The position numbers were made by a program, and so were the translations under genes. From Datisca glomerata (Eukaryota; Streptophyta; Magnoliopsida; Cucurbitales; Datiscaceae), in assembly GCA_003255025.1 (NCBI GenBank), contig QANY01007891.1, positions 1-64,000 on the forward strand: a stretch of DNA of 64,000 bases. Direction: 5' to 3'. Numbering within the stretch: the first letter of the stretch is position 1; each line of letters opens with the position of its first letter. The notes below the pieces were generated by a model that saw only the letters and a list, made by a program, of their open reading frames with translations, did no database searches and was not told where the DNA came from. Shown piece by piece: positions 20,555 through 35,250 of the stretch.

Positions 20555-23527
20555 ATGTTTTCAACCAAAGAAATACCCTCCGCATCATCACTCTTCTCAG
20601 CCTACGCCTCCATGGCCGCCTCAGTCATGCTTTTCAGGTCAATGGCCAACGACCTCATTCCCTGCTCTCTTCGCGGCTACCTCTACTCCACCCTCTGTTA
20701 CTTCTTCAAATCATGCTCTCCTCATCTCACCCTCGTCATCGAAGAATCCACCGGCATGTCTCGTAATCTCGTTTTTGAAGCCGCTGAGCTCTACTTGTCC
20801 ACTAAAATTAGCCCCAATACCGAAAGGCTCAAAATCGGTAAGACCCCAAAAGATAAGAGTTTGGCAATTCGGCTTGAAAAGGGAGAGAAAGTCGTTGATT
20901 TTTTTGATGGGTTTGAGCTTAATTGGAGATTTATTTGTATGGAACCTGAGAAGAATGGTAATGGGAATGATCATTTGTTTCCTCCAAGGTCGGAGAAGAA
21001 ATTCTTTGAGCTTAGTTTTCATAAGAAGTTTAAGGATAAGGTTTTGGATTTCTATATTCCTTTCATACTTGACAAAGCTAAGATCATCAAAGATGAAGAA
21101 AGGGTCTTGAAGATGTACACACTCAATGGTTCCCCTGCCTATAATGGTATTACCCCTTAATTAATCTTAAGTTAATTTATTTAATCATTTGAATTAAATC
21201 TCTCAAGTTGAAGTTGAAATGTTCATGATTTTATAGGCATAAAGTGGGATTCGGTGAATCTGGACCACCCATCAACATTCGAGACATTAGCCATGGAACC
21301 AGAGGTTAAAAGGGCAGTGATTGAGGATTTGAACAGATTCTTAAAGAGGAAAGAGTTTTATAAGAGAATTGGAAAGGCATGGAAACGAGGGTATTTGTTG
21401 TATGGTCCACCAGGCACAGGCAAATCTAGCTTGATTGCTGCCATGGCTAATTACCTCAAGTTCGAGATCTATGATATACAGCTTGCCAATGTAACACGCG
21501 ATTCAGACTTGAGAAAACTGTTGCTTACTATTGGTAATAGGTCTATACTTGTGATTGAAGATATTGATTGCAGCGTGGAATTGCCTGATCGGAGACAAGG
21601 AGATAGTCGTAAAAATCAAAATGACTTACAGGTTAGTCGTACGTTGTTGTTTCTAAATAATCTGGCAAAACTAATTTCTTTGTTGTACCTGCAGCGTTTC
21701 TATTATTAGCTTATGAGTCAATTTAAAAAAGAAAATATTAGAATATTATTTCTTTAATAAGTTTATATCTTTTGACGTGTTTCAAAAGCTTTTTGAGTCA
21801 TTTTAAAAGTTATATAAAGATTATAAAATAATTTAATGTCCCAATTAAAGTTCCTTTACATGTGATTTCTCATTCTTTGTTCTTTCATTTAAATAATATA
21901 TAAATGTGAAGATGATAGACCTTTTGACGCATGCTTTCTTTTTCTTTGTCGTCAGTCAACACAGTACTCGACCATGTTCTTTTCTTAATATATTCTTAAT
22001 TTTTGTTCTTGTTGAATAGAATTATTCTTTTAGTTACTAAATATGTAGCACACCCTATCATTTGGGCACATCACATCTTAAACACATATATTATATAAAC
22101 TTATTGAGATCACTATATTTCTCGGATGCTTCTCAAGTCTATTTATAGTTTGTCACATACTACCAGATGAAAATATTTTCACAACATAATTCACCTTTTA
22201 CTAAGCCTAAGACATGTGATCGAGTACATCTTTTTTTCTTGTCTTTTACTATATTTAAATTTAAAGTTCCGCACAAATAAAGTAACTAAAATTATTCTGT
22301 ATTACCATTACCCAAATTCAACTATTCAAAATTTAGAAGCACTATATTCAATGGGAACAATGACTATTCATCTCAAAGAATTTCCCATCTTTACTTTGCT
22401 TATAGTGGTGAATTTACTCTAATATGAAAAACTTCAATTACAATTTTACTACAAATTACATTATATCATCATACATATCTTTGTACTTATACATAATGCA
22501 AGCTGCTATGTAACATTATGTTACCCATCTGCTATTATGAGTTAATACTATAAATAGTTTGACACGTTTAACATATAAAGTAACAAGAAAAAATATTTTT
22601 TAGTTCATAAAATCTCACATTACACATCACAATGGTTTGTAGTATCATTGTGTTACTACATAATATGTGCATCAACACAGTAAACAATTATGGAAAATTT
22701 ATTGGAAAGTCATTGTTCCATTTCCATACAAGAGATCTAGAGAAAAGTCTTCCTCTTTCCTCATTTGTCTCTCTTTATTTCTTTGCTTTATTTTGGCAAT
22801 TTGAAGCTTTTATTATACAAAGGTGGGATTATTTCCTACTTATGACCACTTGCCAAGTGTCCTTTTCTCCTCATTCTCTCTTTCACAAAATATTTTTCGT
22901 CTGAACTTGTGCTATATTAATTTGTTTCTTGGTATGATAAAAAATAATATGATTTACTAACAGAAGTTATGATAAAATAGAATAGATAAAAGAACTAAAC
23001 TAATCATACGTTTTCTTTGTATATTATAAAAGCAGTTGACTCTGTCCGGACTACTAAACTTCATAGACGGCTTATGGTCTAGCTGTGGAGACGAAAGGAT
23101 AATAATATTCACAACCAACCACAAGGAACGGCTGGACCCAGCTCTACTCCGACCGGGACGAATGGACATGCACATTCACATGTCATATTGCACATTACAT
23201 GGCTTCAAGCTTTTAGCCTCTAATTACTTGGGGACCGATGGCCACCACCGGCTCTTCGGAGAAATCGGAGAGTTATTAAAGGAAACAGAGGTCACTCCTG
23301 CTCAATTAGCCGAAGAGCTATTGAAAAGTGAAGATGCTGATATTGCTCTTGAAGGAGTTGTTAAGCTTCTTAAGCGAAAGAAATTCGAAGGGAACGATAA
23401 TGGGGATGGGGATTGTGGTAAGAAAGTTGGGTTTCAAAAGGCAAAGAGGCAGAAAGTAGAGGACAAGGCTGAGATTTTTGTGAGGAAGAGTAGAAGAAAG
23501 TGCATTGGGAGGAGAAGGAATTTTTAA
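20555..23527 (+). CDS. AAA-ATPase, AATP1/BCS1-like (three exons)
   Basis: The exons are 20,555-21,146, 21,237-21,631 and 23,036-23,527, giving 492 residues, which is typical for the plant AATP1 (ASD, BCS1-like) family. Introns have GT-AG ends and join in frame (phase 1, then phase 0). Residues 11-30 form a hydrophobic N-terminal segment, likely a membrane anchor, followed by the plant AAA N-terminal domain. Walker A is GPPGTGKS (254-261), Walker B ILVIEDID (301-308), sensor-1 Asn 357 in 'FTTNHKERLDPALLRPGR', and Arg-finger candidates are 368 and 371. The C-terminus is Lys/Arg-rich, perhaps a nuclear or organelle signal. Family members are membrane-associated ATPases of mitochondria or ER, often stress-induced. 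The exact role here is unknown. A poly(A)-like AATAAA lies at 23,564. A dead paralogue follows. Confidence 0.93.
21632..23035 (+). other. Intron 2 of the AAA-ATPase gene
   Basis: This is a 1.4-kb AT-rich intron with CAG|gttagt donor and aaaagcag acceptor. Small frames inside it (for example 22,216-22,422) are not conserved-looking. Its length contrasts with the 90-bp intron 1. I saw no transposon ends inside it. Confidence 0.7.
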
Positions 23528-24522
23528 ACTATTGCTTAATATTAGAAAATATATATGTACTCAAATAAACAACAATTATATTAGTGATCTTTTTTTGTGT
23601 TAATATTTCTCGCATAATCTAATTCCTAACTCTTAAACGTGGATCCCAACCCAAATATTTTTCTTTCATGGACCTGAAAACAATTAAGTTATTGAAAAAA
23701 ATACATGTAGAAACACCGATCGACTTCTCGTATATTTTATTTTAATTACACTGGTATAGCCAGTGATTTCATAATTTATACGTACACCCTCTATTCATAG
23801 CATAGTCAATCCATAATTTCGATCATAATAGAAACACTGTAATTCTGTGTAACAGGTATAATTTTCTTTCCAAAATGCCAACAATAATATAGCAGACAGA
23901 GATGTGGAAGCAATTTCAAGGCAAGATTTTTAGGGAGATTTATTTGTACTTCAAAATTTGTTGATAAGAAATCCATGGTGTCGTGAATTTAAGTCCTAGA
24001 ATCCACAATTCCTGTAAAATATGTACATTCCACACAAAAGTGCTGCAACTTCCTATTTACTGAGAGTAGAGATATCACTGTCGATCTAAATTATGGAAGA
24101 TCATTTTTCACCTTTCACCACACTATGGACAGTTAATAATTGATATTTATATGAAATTCTTGAGATTAAAAGAGATGTGTAATTAAATACTTCTTGTTTA
24201 TACAATTAATAATTTATATTTATATGAAATTCTTGACATTTATACAACATTTTTTGACAGATCAAAACATTGATACAATATTTGGTTAAAATGATTAAAT
24301 CCTTCTTGTTTTGGTAAGTAAACAATTGTGTGATTATAACCGTTAAATTGCTTGGGAGAAGAAATTTTTTGCTTGCACACTAAGTAAAACCTCAGCAAAC
24401 TCATTACATGGATATATATATATATATANATATATATATATATAGATAAACCTGTCCACTCCGCCATAGCTTCTTCATAGTCAGGAGGGGTTTTGTGGAT
24501 TCTGAATTAGGGTTTATCAAAG
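23528..24522. other. Intergenic spacer between ATPase paralogues; TA repeat with an undetermined base
   Basis: It contains the 3' flank of the ATPase gene, a repeated phrase 'ttaataatt(ga/ta)tatttatat' near 24,130 and 24,205, and a TA dinucleotide run at 24,413-24,443 with an N at 24,429. The N marks a sequencing or assembly problem at the repeat. No gene recognised. Confidence 0.6.
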
Positions 24523-25480
24523 ATGATCTCTCTCAAAGAAATGCCCCAAACAGCCACTTCTCTGTTCTCCGCCTATGCCTCTGTCGCCGCCTCCATAATG
24601 CTGGCTCGATCCATGGCCAGCGAACTCATTCCCCACCAACTCCGAACCTTACTCTACTCTCTTTGCTGCTACTTCTTCCCCCCTATCTCCTCTCACCTTA
24701 CTCTTGTGATCGACGAGTGCTCTGCACCTTACAACGAGGTGTTCGAATCCGTCCAACTGATTCTTTCGAGAAAATTCAACTCAAATGGCGGTTGGTTTTT
24801 ACAAAGTCCGAAAGATCACCCTGCGGTGGTAAATGGTATTTCGAGCTTACGTTTGTAAGGAAAGAGGATCAATCACAAATCAAGCAATAACTTGGAGCCA
24901 ATTTTTCCATTCATTTAGGATCTGTATTAATATTCTTTAATTCATTTTATTGTCATATTATGCAACATTATTGCAGCAGATTTCGCGCTGCTATTCCATG
25001 TAAGCCTTTCTATCTTTTCATGTAAGTCTTTGACATGTAGTGTATATATCTGTAATTTCTATGAATAAAATCATCCAGCATTTACAATAAAAAAACCTCT
25101 GCATATATTCTCTTCATAACGTTCGATAAGAAGTTCAAATAGAGAGTGTTGGATTGTTACTTGTTGTATGTATTAGCCTGTAGCAATTAAGGAAGAAGAT
25201 AAAATAATTAAGTTGTACAGTAACGACATTAGAAATTACGATTACGACGATCATATGCATAATGATTGGGGCTCCATCACTCTGGACCATCCATCGACGT
25301 TCGAGACTTTGGCAATGGATCCGAAGTTGAAGAAGAAAATAATCGATGATGATCTGGATAGATTTGTTAGGAGGAAGGAGTTTTATAGAAATGTCGGAAA
25401 GGCTTGTAAAAGAGGGTATTTGTTGTACGGTCCTCCTGGTAAGGAAAAATTGAGCTTGATTGCCACCATGGCTAATTACC
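24523..25480 (+). pseudogene. AAA-ATPase (AATP1-like) pseudogene, tandem copy, cut by copia LTR
   Basis: The start (ATG 24,523) matches the N-terminus of the intact gene (shared 'SLFSAYAS', 'AAS(V/I)ML', 'HLTLVI'). Near 24,775, about 34 residues are missing and the frame shifts, continuing with 'IQLKWRLVFTKSE' and 'KWYFELTF'. About 200 bp of unmatched sequence (24,891-25,110) follow, then a stop-ridden stretch. An open frame 25,213-25,485 then contains 'LDHPSTFETLAM' and a Walker A changed from GPPGTGKSS to GPPGKEKLS. Homology ends after 'MANY' where element A begins. The Walker B, sensor and C-terminal parts are absent from the window. Clearly non-functional. Confidence 0.9.
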
Positions 25481-25984
25481 GTTGAATTCTTAATTCAACG
25501 TTGAACTTATGTGTAAAATAATTATGTGTTGTAAACTATCAAATAAAGTTAAACTCAATTAAAAGTGATTTACTATGGTTTAGATAATTGAGATTTTAAT
25601 GTATCTAAATAAGTTGTGGACATTTTAATGTGTAAAGACTTTAGGATAATTTCTATTTTTATGATGGGCTAAAATAGCATACCAAAAGATGAATTCTATA
25701 TAAGTGGTTATGGTTCTCATGTCACACGATGAAAGAAAATCATTTTATTCTCCCTAATATCCCATCGTTAAGAAGAAAACTGAGAGGTTTAACCAAAGGG
25801 GACTCTCGGATAGAAAATCGTGTAGATCTAGAAGGTCAACCGCTCGGTTCTAAACAACCATCTATCGTCATGGATTCAGGTACGCTTCCACTCTATAATT
25901 GTTTTGGTTCTTGGTGTGTTCAACATGAGATCTTGGAATTTTATTGAGATACGATTTATACCGAAAGGAATTTTGAATCCAACA
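25481..25984 (+). repeat. 5' LTR of element A
   Basis: About 504 bp. The first bases ('gttgaattcttaattcaac') contain a short inverted repeat, and the last bases are '…gaatccaaca'. The left edge is defined by loss of similarity to the intact ATPase gene after 25,480. No second copy is seen, so its age cannot be judged here. Confidence 0.75.
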
Positions 25985-25986
25985 AG

Positions 25987-25998
25987 TGGTATCAGAGC
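25987..25998 (+). other. Primer-binding site (initiator Met-tRNA type), element A
   Basis: TGGTATCAGAGC, the standard plant copia primer-binding site, two bases after the LTR end. Confidence 0.9.
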
Positions 25999-27245
25999 AA
26001 ATCATGTTGAATCATTTAGAATCGATCTTTTAAGTTCTAGATCCATGATTATAAGATTTTTTTTGTATTTACGTTTCAGTATTCTTGAATTTAATAAATG
26101 TTTGATGATTTATTAGATTTGAGAATAATTTTTCTTTTCGGTGTTATTCTGTTCATATTTGTTCAAATCCGGACTGCCGGCCAGCGTTATGGCTGACGGT
26201 GGTAAGAGACCGGTAAGGTGGACAGTCTACTCCGGCAAGGCAAAGTTGCGGCTATCCTGCCGCGACTATGAGGAAGAGTCGCGGTCAAGGTCACGACTGT
26301 CTGTCGGAGCCGCGGCCTCAGCCGCGGCATCAAGGATTGGCGACCATGGCCGAGTTGACCCGTGAACATTATGGATGACCCACAGCCATTAAAGAAGGTT
26401 GTGGGCGAACAAAGGGCTGGGTCTCAGCCCTTATATCTTTTTTTAATATATTTATTTATTCTTTTTTTAATTAAATTAATTTTGAATTATTTACGTATCT
26501 ATTAATTAAATTAATTTTTTTAAGGATCGTAAAATTAATTTTTAATTTAAATATTTTTTTAAATAAATTGTTTTGATTATTTCCAAATTTTTTTGGTTAA
26601 AATAATTTGAAACACTTTTTAAGGATTATAAAATAAATTTTTTTGAATTTTTTTACGGATTGTTTGGTTAAAATAATTTCAAAACAATTTTTAAGGATCG
26701 TAAAATCAATTATTTAACAATTAATTTAAGGTTTTAATTCGGTACAATTTTAAATTTGAACATTAGTATGTTATATATTTTAAGATAAATTAGTTGAAAC
26801 AGCATGTCGTCGAAGTGGCATCTCTTGTGGAAACTAGTTTGTCTTGAAATATAAAAGGTTATGTTTGCGTGTAACTTATATAAATATTTATAGGACCAAA
26901 AGAAAGGTAATAATTTGATAGAATTATGTGTGCTTCTGTGATAATAAATACGTTATGATTATTCGATTTTACATGTGAACAATAAATCGGCTCAAAGGAA
27001 GATTTCTTGTTAGATATGTTATTTATCATTAGTGTTTGATTACTACACAAAGATATCATTTACAAGTTAATATTGTTGGTCAAAGTCATAATATTAATGG
27101 AGTGTCGAGTGTCTTGAGATGGGTTATACTTTGTTTGAATTCATTATTGTTATTTGGGATCATGTGAGCTTGCAGGTTGGTTAATTATTCTCTATTAAGT
27201 TATTACTCAAGCTAATACCAACATCAAGCAAAAATAAAGTATTAA
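25999..27245 (+). other. Leader of element A, with a GC-rich block and AT-rich repeats
   Basis: About 26,170-26,430 is strikingly GC-rich (runs such as 'ggagccgcggcctcagccgcg') in an otherwise AT-rich window and opens small frames on both strands. It is followed by loosely repeated AT-rich units (26,520-26,710) that begin 'aaggatcgtaaaat(t/c)aa'. No protein domain is visible. A long untranslated leader is unusual but not unknown in copia elements. Confidence 0.55.
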
Positions 27246-27990
27246 ATGGCTCAAATTTCAAGTCCTAAAAAGATAATCTCTTGATAGTTCTTAGAGTTAT
27301 GGATCTTGATCTTGTACTGAGGATTGATTCTCTTTTACCTCTTACGGATAAAAGTACCTCTGATGAAAGGAGAGATATGTAAAGGTGGGAGAAATCAAAT
27401 CATATGTTTATGTTGATTAAGAAGAAGACCATTTAGGGGCACTATATCTGAAAAGATTACTATGGTTAAGGATTTCCTTGCAGATGTTGAAAAATGTTTG
27501 TCAATAATGAAAATGCTGAAAATGGTACGCTCTTGGCAGATCTAATTCCGTTGAGGTATAAGGGTAAATGCAACATCAGGGAGACATTATGAGAATGTCT
27601 CATCTTGTTTCAAGGTTGAAGGAACTTAGGCTTGAACTCTCTGAGAACTTACTTGTGTATCTGGTTTTGATATCCCTTCCGGCACAGTTTAGTCGTTTAA
27701 GGTGAGCTATAACTGTCAGAAAGAGACTTGGTCTCTGAATGAGCTCATCTCACACTGTGTTCATGATGAGGAAAGAGTGAAACATGATAAGATAGAAAGT
27801 GATTACTTGGCCTCTACCTCTCAGGATAAGGGCAAGGAAAATAAAATGAAAAAGATAAAGAAACTGCGGATACAGCACCGCATAAGAAACAACAAAAGAA
27901 ACCGGTAAACTCAGAAGTTAATGGTTGTTTCTTTTGTGGAGCTGAAGGGCATAGGAAGAAGCAATGCACCAACTATCACGCTTGGCGTGC
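27246..27990 (+). pseudogene. Copia gag remnant, element A
   Basis: The ATG at 27,246 is followed by a stop after 12 codons. The gag-like reading continues across frames: 'MDLDLVL', 'TMVKDFLADVEK'-like helices, and 27,702-27,908 'SYNCQKETWSLNELI' followed by a Lys-rich tail. A zinc knuckle CX2CX4HX4C (C-F-F-C…H…C) is intact in about 27,926-27,967, in another frame. The domain order is that of a copia gag with UBN2-type helices. Confidence 0.7.
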
Positions 27991-28000
27991 TAAGAAATGT

Positions 28001-29250
28001 ATGCTTCTTAATTTAGTTTGTTCTGAGGTTAATTTAAGTTCGGTTCCTAGACACACATGGTGGATAGGTTTTGGTGCAACTCACATCAGTGTATCTATGC
28101 AGGGTTGCCTGAATTGTCGAAAGCCAAATGATGCTGAAAGATTCATCTACGTGGACGATGGCAAGACGGCTGAGGTTGAAGCAATAGGAAAATTTATATT
28201 ATTATTAAAAAATGGGCATTATTTGGATCTTGATGAAACTTTTATTGTACCGTCCTTTAGACGGAATTTGATTTCTATTTCTATTTTAGACAAATCTGGT
28301 TTTGTTTGTTCTTTTGGAAATGAAAAATTTTGTTTAATTTGTGATTCAATTTCAGTTGGTTTAGGTTTTTTATCAGGATATGATAATATTTATTTACTTG
28401 AAACCATTGTTTTCATTAAAGAATCACTGCAAATAAGTACACGAGTTACTAAAAGAAAATTAATTAGTGAGAATTTAGTTGCGTATGGCATAAGATATTA
28501 GGTCATATCTCCATACGGAGAAAAAAGAGACTTGTGTCGGACGAAATTCTTGGTCCCTTAGATTTCACAGATTTTGACTTTTGTGTTAATTGCATAAAGG
28601 CTAAACAAACCGATAAAATGAGATTTGAAGCCAACAAGACTCAAGACGTCTTAGAACTTATTCATACGGATATTTGTAGGACATTCTCTTCTGTCACTTG
28701 GAATGGTCAACAATACTTTATAATGTTCATAGACGATTATTCTAGATATGGCTACATGTATCTCACTCATGAAAAGTCACAGTCATTAGACGTGTTCAAA
28801 ATAAAAATTTAAGGTTGAAGTTGAGAATCAACTCAACAAAAGGACTAAAAGCGTCAGATTTGACTGTGGTGTTAAGTACTATGTTAGATATGACGGTTCA
28901 GGTGAACAACGTCCATGACCGTCTACTAAATTCCTAGAGGAATGTGGTATCGTCCCACAGTACACTATGTCGGGTTCGCCCACTATGAATGGTGTTACTG
29001 AAAGATGAAACAGAACGTTGAAGGACATGATGAGGAGTATGATTAGTCATTCTACCTAACCAGAATCATTATAGGGTAAAGCGTTTCAGGCTGCAGCATA
29101 TATCCTTAATAAAGGTCCAACTAAAGTAACTGTCAAGACCACATATGAACTTTGGACCATCAAGAAATCTAGTCTAAAGTTTTTTCTCGTTTGGGGATGT
29201 CCAGCTGAGGAAAGGCCTTATAGGCCTTATGAAAGAAACTGGACTTAAGG
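28001..29250 (+). pseudogene. Copia protease-integrase remnant, element A
   Basis: The protease site reads 'WWIGFGATHIS', so the catalytic Asp of the usual D-S-G-A is replaced by Gly. Downstream are 'FIVPSFRRNLIS', the gag-pre-integrase region, and the integrase core with 'ELIHTDIC' (first Asp), 'FIDDYSRYGYMY', then 'SVRFDCG' (second Asp) and 'SPTMNGVTER' followed by a stop (the catalytic Glu is present). Frameshifts at about 28,500, 28,810 and 28,920 and in-frame stops disable it. Confidence 0.8.
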
Positions 29251-29755
29251 ACGATGAGTTGCTATTTTTTTGGATATTCTGAAATATCCAGGAGATACAA
29301 GTTAATTTTTATCCCACAACTTGGTCTATTTTTTAGATGAGAAATGTCCGATTCTTTAAGGATGCCGAGTTTACGGGGGAAGATATGGTTAAGGATTTTG
29401 TCATTTAGGAGGAATACGCTAATATTTCCACAAGTGTTATTATCTTTGATTAGGACTGTGTTCCAGACCTTGTTCATGACACAACAGAAGACAATATCGA
29501 AGAACCTTCCATTCAAGAGATTGTTCCTGAAGAACAAACACTAGGACCTTAAGAACCTATGCCATTAAGGAGATCCACTAGAGATATGATAAGTGCAGTG
29601 TCAGATGATTACATTATATTTCTCCAAGAATATGAGGTTAACATTGGTGTGATGGTAGATGATTCGATCAACTTCCGTCAAGCCATGGAAAGTTCTAACT
29701 CTCGAAAGTGGATCGATGCCATAAATGATAAAATTAAGTCCATGAAGGACAATGA
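29251..29755 (+). pseudogene. Integrase C-terminus and start of RT, element A
   Basis: Frame 29,559-29,768 starts 'PLRRSTRDMISAVSDDY' and runs to 'KWIDAINDKIKSMKDNDV', the linker and first helix of copia RT where a Trp-Asp-Leu normally follows. At this point the LTR of element B begins. Confidence 0.8.
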
Positions 29756-30618
29756 TGTTAACTTTTGATGATAACAAAACATTGATGTTGCTAATAAATT
29801 TAATCAAGTTTACAGAGGCCATTGAAACACAAGACATTCCAATTGAAGATCATGAAAATATTTATTTTCATAGGAGCTCATAAAGCAGGAAGATTGAAGA
29901 TCATGAAGATATCTACTTTCATGTAAATTTTATTAGGAGCTTAGTCATTTTATTTACCTTTATTAAACCTCAATTTATTTAGGGATAACTATCCTTAAAT
30001 TAAGTCTACATCCACAAAAAGCCTAAAGACCAAAAATCATATATCTCTTGCACAATAGACAAAACACATGAGATGGAGATAATAACAAAGCACAAACAAA
30101 GTAAGTTTCAATTTCAATTAGATAAAGAGAGATGAAGCTTACCCAAATAGTTTTTGACCATATTATATTATTTTGGATAGGAATTTTCCTTGCCTTTTTG
30201 GTCAAAGATTGTGTGTCCTTATTAAGGATGGAGTGTCATTTCCTTTGTCTATATTCAAAATTTAAAATTTTCCCTCCTAAACCATAACCTTCATCTCCTC
30301 TATAAATACATCAAATTTCTATTTACAATACACAAATTCATATCCAAGAGACTTGCTCTTAAAACTCTTCCAATACTCTCATAAATCTCTCATAATATTT
30401 TGAGTTTTATACTTCCAAATTTCTTGAGTGAGCAAGATTATTTTTTTGTGAGCTTAGATTGGAGATTCTACTCTTTTGAGAGAGTTATTCTAAGGGGTCA
30501 TTTAATCTCGAATCACATAGCCTTGTGAGGTTTAGTTTGCACCCATAAATCTTATTGGGTTTGTAAGGTTTGATCTTCACCCTTAAGAAGATCATGGGAT
30601 TAAAAATATCCAGGGGGC
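29756..30618 (+). repeat. 5' LTR of element B
   Basis: It starts 'tgttaacttttgatgataac' and aligns with 38,488 onward. Relative to the 3' LTR it lacks about 20 bp after TGTTA. The end at about 30,618 is set by the following 'tggtactct', a weak primer-site match, so the boundary is approximate. Confidence 0.75.
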
Positions 30619-30656
30619 CTTGGTACTCTATAGATAAGACTTAATCGTTTTGAGTT

Positions 30657-31856
30657 ATGGAATCCATGAGTGGTTCTTTCATTGAAGGTCAATCTACTAC
30701 TAGACCTTCATTTTTCAATAGTAATGATTATACTTATTGGAAAGCGAGAATGAGGGTTTATATTCAATCGATTGACTATGACTTATGGGATGATGTTGAA
30801 AATGGTGCTCACATTCCATTCAAAACTGTGGATGGTAAAAATATTGTCAAATCAAGTAGTGAATGGAATGATGATGATAAAAAAAATTTCTTTAAATGCT
30901 AAGGCTATGAATGTTTTGTTTTGTGCTCTTGATAAAAATGAATTTAATAGAATTTCTACATGTGAATCCGCTAAATCTATATGGCACATGTTAGAAGTCA
31001 CACATGAAGGTACAAATCAAGTTAAAGAATCTAAAATTAGCATGCTTGTTCATAGTTATGAATTATTTAAAATGAAGCATGACGAATCTGTACGTGATAT
31101 GTTTACTCGTTTCACCAATATTATTAATGGCTTGAATTTTCTTGGTAAGACTTATTCGAATGTTTAAATAGTGAGAAAATTTCTTAGGTGTCTACCAAAG
31201 AATTGGGAGGCCAAGGTGATCGTCATCCAAGAAGTCAAAGACTCAACACACTTCCTCTTGAAAAGCTTATTGGCTCATTGATGACGCATGAAATGAGGCT
31301 AAATGAAAATGACGAAGAAGATACATCAAAGAAGAAGAGCATTGCACTAAAATCAACACTTGAACAATCTGATAGTGAGAAGGATGACTATGATGAGGAA
31401 GATGACATAGCTCTATTCACTAGGCGGTTCAAGAAATTCTTAAATAGAAGGAAAAATACTCCAAGAAAAGATGATAAGAAGATACATCATGACACACTCA
31501 CGTGCTATGAGTGTAAAAAGCCTGGACGCATAAGAGTCGATTGTCCAAATCTAAGTAATTCCCCAAAAGAAGTTCAAAAGAAGAGCATTCAAGGCAACTT
31601 GGGATGAGACTGATGATAGTGACTCTGAAAGCAAAGAAGAAGAAGTTGCAAACATGTGTTTCATGGCACTAAAAGATGAGGTAAGTTCTTCTAAGCTAAC
31701 TTTAAATGATAAACCTAGTTATGAAGAACTTGAAAATCCTTTTGAAGAGCTTTATAGTGAGTTCAAAAAACTTCGCTTAAAGAGCAAAATTATGAAAAAT
31801 GGTTTTTCAAAACTTCAAGAAGAAAATGAGTCTTTGAAAATCAAAACAACCTTACA
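30657..31856 (+). pseudogene. Gag of element B, N-terminal part
   Basis: The ATG at 30,657 leads into 'GQSTTRPSFFNSNDYTYWKARM', the standard start of Sire-type gag. A frameshift near 30,895 follows, then 'NAKAMNVLFCAL' to 'MLVHSYELFKMKHDESV'. Another break occurs near 31,165, then an acidic region. A zinc knuckle 'CYECKKPGRIRVDC' follows, in which the His is Arg. A predicted coiled coil (31,654-31,850) runs into the CACTA insertion at 31,857. Confidence 0.85.
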
Positions 31857-34842
<2,986 letters not shown>

Positions 34843-34845
34843 ACA

Positions 34846-35250
34846 TGTTTTGCGTCGAGACCTTATTCAAAGCCAAAATAAAGAAAATGTTTTAAATTCA
34901 ACCATTTTTAAATTTTATAAATGGAAGAAACAATCTTGACAAACATTTTGGTAAGTAAAGGAATGCTTCCAATGAAAGGGGATTAGAATATCAACTTTTT
35001 CAAAAACCAAAATTATCACAAATTTTTTTTTTATAAAACCAACATAATATCCACCTATCATCTGTCACTATTGTGGGGTTCAAGGTCACAAAAGTTATTC
35101 ATGATTTCATAATAAGAAAGCTATTTTTCATGAAAGTAATAGATTCTCTACAACACTAACCCTCAAGGACCCAAAAAGTTTTGGGTACCAAAAGTTAACT
35201 TTTAAATTTTTATGTTATGGGTACCATTGAAGAAGAAATATAAATGGTAC
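34846..35250 (+). pseudogene. Gag of element B after the CACTA insertion, second zinc knuckle
   Basis: Around 35,062 the frame reads 'CHYCGVQGHKSYS', then a stop where the last Cys of the CX2CX4HX4C knuckle is expected (TGA for TGT/TGC). The region before it is AT-rich and broken by stops. Confidence 0.65.

Larger units (their letters stand above)
25481..29755 (+). mobile_element. Ty1/copia element A, inserted in the ATPase pseudogene and truncated by element B
   Basis: The 5' LTR starts at about 25,481 inside the ATPase reading frame and ends at 25,984. A perfect initiator-tRNA-type primer-binding site follows. Then come a leader, gag, protease and integrase remnants, in copia order. The element stops at 29,755 in the conserved stretch at the start of RT, exactly where the LTR of element B begins. 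RT, RNase H and a 3' LTR are not found anywhere in the window. Many stops and shifts show long inactivity. Confidence 0.85.

Noticed and set aside
20532..21110. 192-codon frame overlapping ATPase exon 1 in another frame
   Set aside because: The ATPase frame (20,555) carries the family motifs. The overlapping frame is low-complexity Ser/Pro-rich and has no support.
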